Assembly: GCA_934504065.1 (NCBI GenBank)
Contig: CAKSVQ010000021.1
Location: 1-24,045 of the forward strand
Length of the DNA stretch: 24,045 nucleotides
Direction: 5' to 3'
Source of the DNA: an uncultured Dysosmobacter sp.
GTDB lineage: Bacteria; Bacillota; Clostridia; Oscillospirales; Oscillospiraceae
Within the stretch, counting starts at the first letter, position 1; each line of letters opens with the position of its first letter. Below the pieces are notes generated by a model. That model saw only the letters and a list, made by a program, of their open reading frames with translations. It did not search any database and was not told the DNA's origin. This document shows, in pieces, positions 21,445-24,045 of the stretch. Both the position numbers and the translations under genes were made by a program.

Positions 21445-22836
21445 ATGGTCTTTTCCAGCCTGACCTTTCTGCAATGCTTTTTGCCGCTGTGCCTGCTTTT
21501 GTACTTCCTCGTCCCGGGAAGCTGGCGCAATGGGGTGCTGTTCCTGTTCAGTCTGCTGTTTTACGCATGGGGCGAGCCTGTTTATGTGGTGCTGATGCTG
21601 TTTTCCACTGCGCTGGACTTTACCTGCGGACAAATGGTAGAGCGGCACCGGGGACAGCGGGGAGCAAAGATCGCGCTGCTGGTGTCGGTTTGCGTGAACC
21701 TCGGTCTATTGGGCGTATTCAAATACAGCGACTTCCTTATCGGTACGATCAATTCCGTGTTCGGTACGGCTATCCCCCAGCCGAACCTGCCGCTGCCGAT
21801 CGGCATCAGCTTCTACACCTTTCAGACCATGAGCTATACCATTGATGTCTATCGTGGTGAAGCAAAAGCGCAGAAAAACATCATCCATTTCGGCGCGTAT
21901 GTGACCCTTTTTCCCCAGCTCATCGCAGGCCCCATCGTCCGCTACCAGACGGTAGCGGACGAGCTGGAGCACCGGGACTGCACGGCTGATCTCTTTGCCG
22001 ATGGTGTGAAACGCTTCGCCTGCGGCATGGGAAAAAAGGTGCTGCTGGCCAACAACATTGGACTTCTCTGGAACGAGGTGTCCGCCCAGACCGCCCCCAC
22101 GGTGCTGGCGGCGTGGCTGGGGGTCATCGCCTACGGATTTCAGATTTATTTCGACTTTTCCGGCTATTCCGACATGGCCATCGGCCTTGGGCGGATGCTG
22201 GGGTTCCGCTTTTTGGAAAACTTCAACTATCCGTTTCTTGCCGACAGCATCACTGATTTCTGGCGGCGCTGGCACATCTCCATGGGGACGTGGTTCCGGG
22301 ACTATGTGTACATCCCCATGAGCGGCAACAAGGGGGGCCTTGTAAAGCAGCTGCGCAATGTTGCCATCGTCTGGCTGCTGACGGGCTTCTGGCACGGGGC
22401 AAGCTGGAATTTTGTTCTATGGGGTGCGTATTTCGGCGCGCTGCTGGTGGCGGAAAAACTGTTTTTGCTGCGGCTTCTCCAAAAGCTGCCTGCCGCAGTG
22501 CGGCACCTTTACGCACTGGTACTGGTGACCGTCAGCTGGACGCTTTTTGCCTTCACGGATATTGCCAAAGGTTTCGCATGGTGCAGGGCCATGTTCTCCG
22601 GTGCGCTGTACGACAGCGGCAGCTTGTATTTGCTGTTGACCTACGGACCGATGCTGGCGCTCTGCGCGCTGGCCGCTGTGCCGCTGGGCAGGCGCTTTTA
22701 TGAAGAGCTGGGTGCGCGGCTGGGGCAGCGGGCGCTGACCGTGGTTGACTGCGGCGGTCTGCTCTGTGTGCTGGCAATGTCCGCAGCCTATCTTGCCAGC
22801 GGCAGCTATAATCCGTTCCTGTATTTCCGATTCTGA
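21445..22836 (+). CDS. MBOAT-family O-acyltransferase (AlgI/DltB-like)
   Basis: The 463-residue protein has many membrane helices and the MBOAT core: LPIGISFYTFQTMSYTIDVY, FPQLIAGPIVRY, IYFDFSGYSDMAIGLGRMLG, FWRRWHISMGTWFRDYVYIP (with H277) and WLLTGFWHGASWNFVLWG. In the last, H317 is the expected catalytic His. Such proteins pass acyl groups across the membrane onto extracellular polymers, as AlgI does for alginate and DltB for teichoic acid. Here the partner is the DHHW protein encoded 10 bases downstream. The ATG lies one base after the upstream stop with no clear ribosome site, so translation probably depends on coupling to the lipoprotein gene. Confidence 0.92.
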   Translation: MVFSSLTFLQCFLPLCLLLYFLVPGSWRNGVLFLFSLLFYAWGEPVYVVLMLFSTALDFTCGQMVERHRGQRGAKIALLVSVCVNLGLLGVFKYSDFLIGTINSVFGTAIPQPNLPLPIGISFYTFQTMSYTIDVYRGEAKAQKNIIHFGAYVTLFPQLIAGPIVRYQTVADELEHRDCTADLFADGVKRFACGMGKKVLLANNIGLLWNEVSAQTAPTVLAAWLGVIAYGFQIYFDFSGYSDMAIGLGRMLGFRFLENFNYPFLADSITDFWRRWHISMGTWFRDYVYIPMSGNKGGLVKQLRNVAIVWLLTGFWHGASWNFVLWGAYFGALLVAEKLFLLRLLQKLPAAVRHLYALVLVTVSWTLFAFTDIAKGFAWCRAMFSGALYDSGSLYLLLTYGPMLALCALAAVPLGRRFYEELGARLGQRALTVVDCGGLLCVLAMSAAYLASGSYNPFLYFRF

Positions 22837-22846
22837 GGTGAGTAAA

Positions 22847-23938
22847 ATGCGCAATAAGATCATAACCTCTTTTTTCTGTCTGCTGCTGGCGGTATCCGCA
22901 CTGGCTGGGCTCATCATGCCGGACCGCTATTACTCAGAGCGGGAAAAGCGCACCCTGACGCAGAAGCCCCAGTTCACCGCCGCCGACTTTATCTCCGGCG
23001 AGTTTAGTGATGAACTGGAAAAGTATCTTACCGATCAAGTTCCCCTGCGGGATGGCTGGGTCATGATGAAAACCTGTCTGGAACTGGCCGTCGGCAAGCA
23101 GGAAAGCGGCGGTGTCTATATTTGCAAGGACAACTACCTGATGGATAAATTCACCGCATACAGCAAAAAGCAGCTCGTGGCCAACGCAAAGGCGCTGGCG
23201 GAGCTGCAAAAGAAGCTGGCGGTGGAAGGCATCCCCGTGGACACCATCCTTGTCCCTGCGGCGGCGCAGGTGCTGACAGACAAGCTGCCCACTTTTGCCC
23301 CCGTGGCGGATTATGACGCCATCCTTGGGGCGCTGACCGACGCGGGGGTGGATACGGTGGATGTGCGCTCCGCCCTCGCGGCCCACAGCGGCGAGAACAT
23401 CTACTACCGCACCGACCACCATTGGACCAGCCTTGGCGCTTACTATGCCTATTGCGCGTGGCGGGGCATCGAGCCCTCGGCGGAGGAGTGGACACAGGAG
23501 ATTCTCTGTGATGACTTCCGCGGCACAACTTGGAATAAGGTCCCACTGCCTTCCGTTCCCGCTGAAGAGATCACCGCATGGTACAAATGCGCAGTGAGAA
23601 GCGTCTCCTATAACGGCGGCCAATACGAAACGGACAGTATCTACGAGCGCAAGTATCTCTCCGGTCATGACCAGTACGCCGTGTTTTTAAACTCCAATCA
23701 GGCCCAGACTGTCATTTCCGGCAGCGGAAAGAGCGGGAAGCTCCTGCTCATCAAGGATTCCTACGGCAATACCTTTTCCCAGTTCCCTGTGGAGGAGTAT
23801 GCCGAGGTCCATGTCTTCGACCTGCGGTTTTTCAAGGGTGATGTGGTGGAATATGCTAAAGAAAACAGCATTACCGATGTGCTGGTGCTCTACGGTGTGC
23901 AGAACTTTGTGAAAGACATAAACATTGCACGCGGATAA
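22847..23938 (+). CDS. DHHW-family protein (AlgX/SGNH-like surface acyl transfer)
   Basis: The 363-residue protein has an N-terminal signal anchor (about 5-23) and an outer domain with the family hallmark DHHW in YYRTDHHWTSLGAYYAY (190-193). LLIKDSYGN (300-308) follows, with Ser305 in the position of an SGNH hydrolase nucleophile. These features liken it to AlgJ and AlgX, which take acetyl groups from the membrane acyltransferase and place them on a polysaccharide. It overlaps no gene; the ATG at 22847 follows GAGGTGA. Together with the MBOAT protein and the lipoprotein it forms an apparent operon. The end of the protein (QNFVKDINIARG) seems complete, although an insertion sequence starts only about 24 bases further on. 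Confidence 0.88.
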   Translation: MRNKIITSFFCLLLAVSALAGLIMPDRYYSEREKRTLTQKPQFTAADFISGEFSDELEKYLTDQVPLRDGWVMMKTCLELAVGKQESGGVYICKDNYLMDKFTAYSKKQLVANAKALAELQKKLAVEGIPVDTILVPAAAQVLTDKLPTFAPVADYDAILGALTDAGVDTVDVRSALAAHSGENIYYRTDHHWTSLGAYYAYCAWRGIEPSAEEWTQEILCDDFRGTTWNKVPLPSVPAEEITAWYKCAVRSVSYNGGQYETDSIYERKYLSGHDQYAVFLNSNQAQTVISGSGKSGKLLLIKDSYGNTFSQFPVEEYAEVHVFDLRFFKGDVVEYAKENSITDVLVLYGVQNFVKDINIARG

Positions 23939-23969
23939 ACGCAAAAATCCCCGTCGGATCAATGAACAG

Positions 23970-24020
23970 CACCCCATTTGTTAGACAGTATGATATACTA
24001 TTTAACAAGTGGGGTGTTTT
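23970..24020 (+). terminator. Hairpin with T tract at the insertion-sequence end
   Basis: CACCCCATTTGTTA (23970-23983) pairs with TAACAAGTGGGGTG (24003-24016) over 14 positions, one as a G-U pair in RNA. Inside is a second stem, AGTAT with ATACT, and TTTT follows. It has the form of an intrinsic terminator and would block transcripts entering the transposase gene from the operon upstream. Confidence 0.55.
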
Positions 24021-24023
24021 GCT

Positions 24024-24045
24024 ATGCCAAAAGGAGTACCAAACA
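24024..24045 (+). CDS. Transposase OrfA-like protein, first 7 codons
   Basis: ATG at 24024 opens a frame reading MPKGVPN before the window ends. The position just inside a predicted IS end supports a transposase helix-turn-helix protein. Seven codons are not enough to prove it. Confidence 0.4.

Larger units (their letters stand above)
23963..24045 (+). mobile_element. Left end of an IS3-like insertion sequence (truncated by window)
   Basis: From TGAACAGCACCCCATTTGTT (23963 on) the sequence resembles left terminal inverted repeats of IS3/IS150-group elements, which typically begin TG and carry a CCCCA...GTTAGACA core. A short leader and the start of a reading frame beginning MPKGVPN follow, wording I associate with IS3-family OrfA proteins. 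The other end lies outside the window, so neither the inverted repeat nor the target duplication can be confirmed. Confidence 0.5.

Noticed and set aside
1..24045. CRISPR array, tRNA or rRNA genes
   Set aside because: I found no regularly spaced repeats and no cloverleaf or rRNA-like segments in the intergenic regions.

Overview
The window looks like a chromosomal stretch from a GC-rich, spore-forming, Gram-positive Clostridium-type bacterium. It is most like the gut Oscillospiraceae (Oscillibacter/Flavonifractor-like); this is an inference from gene content, not a database match. The clues are a spore-cortex PdaA deacetylase, lipoprotein signal peptides, AGGAGG ribosome sites, sigma-A promoters with 17-bp spacers, ECF sigma/anti-sigma pairs with DUF4367-like sensor domains, and an MBOAT-DHHW-DUF4358 cluster. 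Coding density is high, no gene looks broken, and I see no tRNA, rRNA or CRISPR. No stretch over 300 bases lacks a gene, except the gap between the genes at 7743 and 8229, which holds a 51-codon ORF and a promoter.

Layout. 1-703: 3' part of an M20 metallopeptidase. 863-2277 (-): a membrane-anchored DNA/RNA nuclease translationally coupled to a DnaQ-like exonuclease. 2401-5445 (+): pdaA with a possible sigma-G promoter, an SpoU/TrmH RNA methyltransferase, and an unusual glycosyltransferase-MarR fusion. 5501-7059 (-): one apparent operon encoding a lipid-anchored barnase, its barstar inhibitor and a PrsW-type intramembrane protease. 7288-7743 (-): a small four-helix membrane protein. 7966-10189 (+): a small ORF, then an ECF sigma factor coupled to an anti-sigma-like protein with three repeated outer domains. 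10372-14412 (+): trpS, a TagO/WecA lipid-carrier sugar-phosphate transferase, UDP-GlcNAc 2-epimerase and an anchored LolA-like protein. 14485-15429 (-): three small helical genes, two with runs of eight prolines. 15587-16793 (-): a PPOX flavin-fold protein and endonuclease III. 16953-20618 (+): PcrA helicase and a second sigma/anti-sigma pair. 20787-23938 (+): DUF4358-like lipoprotein, MBOAT acyltransferase and DHHW protein, probably a surface-polymer O-acylation cassette. 23963-24045: left end of an IS3-like insertion sequence running off the window.

The strongest themes are envelope biology and membrane signalling: wall-sugar enzymes, surface acylation, two ECF switches, and a membrane protease encoded 12 bases behind a toxin-inhibitor pair. 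The best candidates for something undescribed are the barnase-barstar-PrsW operon, whose toxin-inhibitor contact residues appear to have changed together, and the glycosyltransferase carrying a DNA-binding-type winged helix.
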